Below are positions 63,299-64,000 of a DNA stretch of 64,000 bases, piece after piece. The position numbers were made by a program, and so were the translations under genes. Source of the stretch: Candidula unifasciata. Taxonomy: Eukaryota > Mollusca > Gastropoda > Stylommatophora > Geomitridae. The stretch lies in contig CAJHNH020000502.1 of assembly GCA_905116865.2 (NCBI GenBank), positions 136,837 through 200,836 of the forward strand. The letters run 5' to 3'. The notes under the pieces were generated by a model, which ran no database searches, was not told the DNA's origin, and was given only the letters and a program-made list of their open reading frames with translations. Each line of letters opens with the position of its first letter. Positions within the stretch are counted from its first letter, which is position 1.

Positions 63299-64000
63299 GG
63301 AGCAGAGACTTGAGGGGCTGAGCCGTAGACTGCCTGTAAAGAGTCATAAAAGTTTTTCATATCATGTCTATCGGCAAAGTTCTGGATCTCGTCAACATTG
63401 CTGCTCCGCCAGGAATCCCGCATTTGGCGAAGCTTGCGTTGTGTGACCCTTCGTATGTTGTTGAAATCATCTTTCTTTGAAGATGACCTGGGGTCACCAA
63501 GATAAATCTTATGGAGACTATGTTTCTCTACTAGCAGTTTTTTAATGTCTTCTTCGTTCTCATCAAACCAGTCTTTGTGAGGTCTTGTGGATTGGCCCAG
63601 AATTCCTCAGCAGTTGTGTAGATAGTGTCTTTCAGAGTAGTCCAATCAGTTTCCAAGTTCTGACCTAGTGAAGGGTTGGACTGGATACGACCCTCCAAAA
63701 TATCCACTAAACCTGTTTTACTTTATTGATTTTAAGACGGCTGACATTTACCTTTTTTAGGCATTTTCACTCCCTGAGGACGCCTAGGCCGTTGAATGCG
63801 GATGTTCATTTTGGACACTATGAGACGATGGTCGGTCCAGCATTCAGCGCCACACATAGATTTGGTCACACGAACATCTTGTCTATCTTTCCTTGTGACT
63901 GTGACATAGCCAATAAGGTACCATTGTTTTGAGCGGGGATGCATCCAGGATGTCCTATTTCGAGTCGGGAGACGGAATATTGTGTTTTTGATTGGGAGCT
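62245..64000 (-). mobile_element. RTE-like LINE, endonuclease end to RT palm, continues past the window
   Basis: Right to left: GAECWTDHRLIVSKMNIRIQ (endonuclease DH motif, 63,830), ADRHDMKNFYDSLQAVYGSA, a (CA)n expansion, EDGKTLIDDKKEILKRRVEH, DEAINRLPQITVNDSL, NGKAPGPDDIPAEFFKVGG (RT start, 63,020), HQCGFRKDRETVDMIFAARQ, FSTCIDLTKAFYTVNRDRLW (Asp), TNGVKQGCVLAPSLFSLLF, ELLFADDCALYANTEKDM (catalytic DD, 62,320). Frame breaks near 62,510, 62,900 and 63,480. The 5' part lies beyond 64,000. Confidence 0.88.
63212..63297. repeat. (CA)n microsatellite inside LINE coding sequence
   Basis: Two CA runs (63,212-63,242 and 63,259-63,297) around CCCCCACCCCACCCC, placed between the LINE codons for AVYGSAPQVSAP and EDGKTLIDD. 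Confidence 0.95.

Noticed and set aside
63153..63446. Thr-His-rich plus-strand frame and Cys-Val-rich minus frames
   Set aside because: CA microsatellite readings; the genuine coding here is the flanking LINE.

Overview
This is eukaryotic, almost certainly invertebrate animal, DNA. It is AT-rich, the one recognisable host gene is split by long introns with GT..AG borders, and nearly everything else is transposable-element debris: at least five kinds of LINE, tRNA-derived SINEs, hAT and Merlin DNA transposons, foldback MITEs, a Ty3/gypsy remnant with LTR-like repeats, plus minisatellites and long TA/CA microsatellites. TTAGGG/CCCTAA-like tracts are interstitial and fit most non-arthropod metazoans. 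A mollusc or another lophotrochozoan is my best guess, with low confidence.

Layout. 1-8,300: a LINE 3' fragment, a complete-ended hAT element (2,985-6,705, 8-bp target duplication ATGACGTG) sitting in a Merlin transposase remnant, then a SINE with a 10-bp duplication. 8,300-11,750: degenerate minisatellite, a ~1.3 kb LTR-like repeat with TATA box and AATAAA, an L1/Tx1-like LINE with YADN instead of YADD. 12,160-17,390: LINE RNase H remnant, a foldback element carrying telomere-like tracts that was hit by a LINE (11-bp duplication), and two foldback MITEs. 18,860-29,900: LINE fragments, gypsy RT/RNase H beside a second copy of the LTR-like repeat, a third MITE, and a LINE with a 9-bp duplication.

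29,989-50,036 (+): one host gene of four coding exons (123, 48, 111 and 114 nt, all introns phase 0) encoding a 131-residue protein with three membrane segments that I match to the TMEM243 family. Its 6.3, 11.8 and 1.5 kb introns hold LINEs of both orientations, including an RLE-type (R2/NeSL-like) element, and an 11-unit 43-bp minisatellite.

50,100-57,250: nested LINEs. A plus-strand LINE was split by a minus-strand LINE (13-bp duplication), itself split by a 1.5 kb element (7-bp duplication). 57,250-64,000: a 115-bp tandem array between two copies of a dispersed repeat, SINEs, long TA repeats, and a LINE running off the right end.

No operon, CRISPR array, prokaryotic gene or intact tRNA/rRNA gene was seen. 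The genes do not work together as a pathway. The useful biology is the TMEM243-like gene and an unusually readable record of nested insertions, in which target-site duplications and one paralogous empty site can be read directly.
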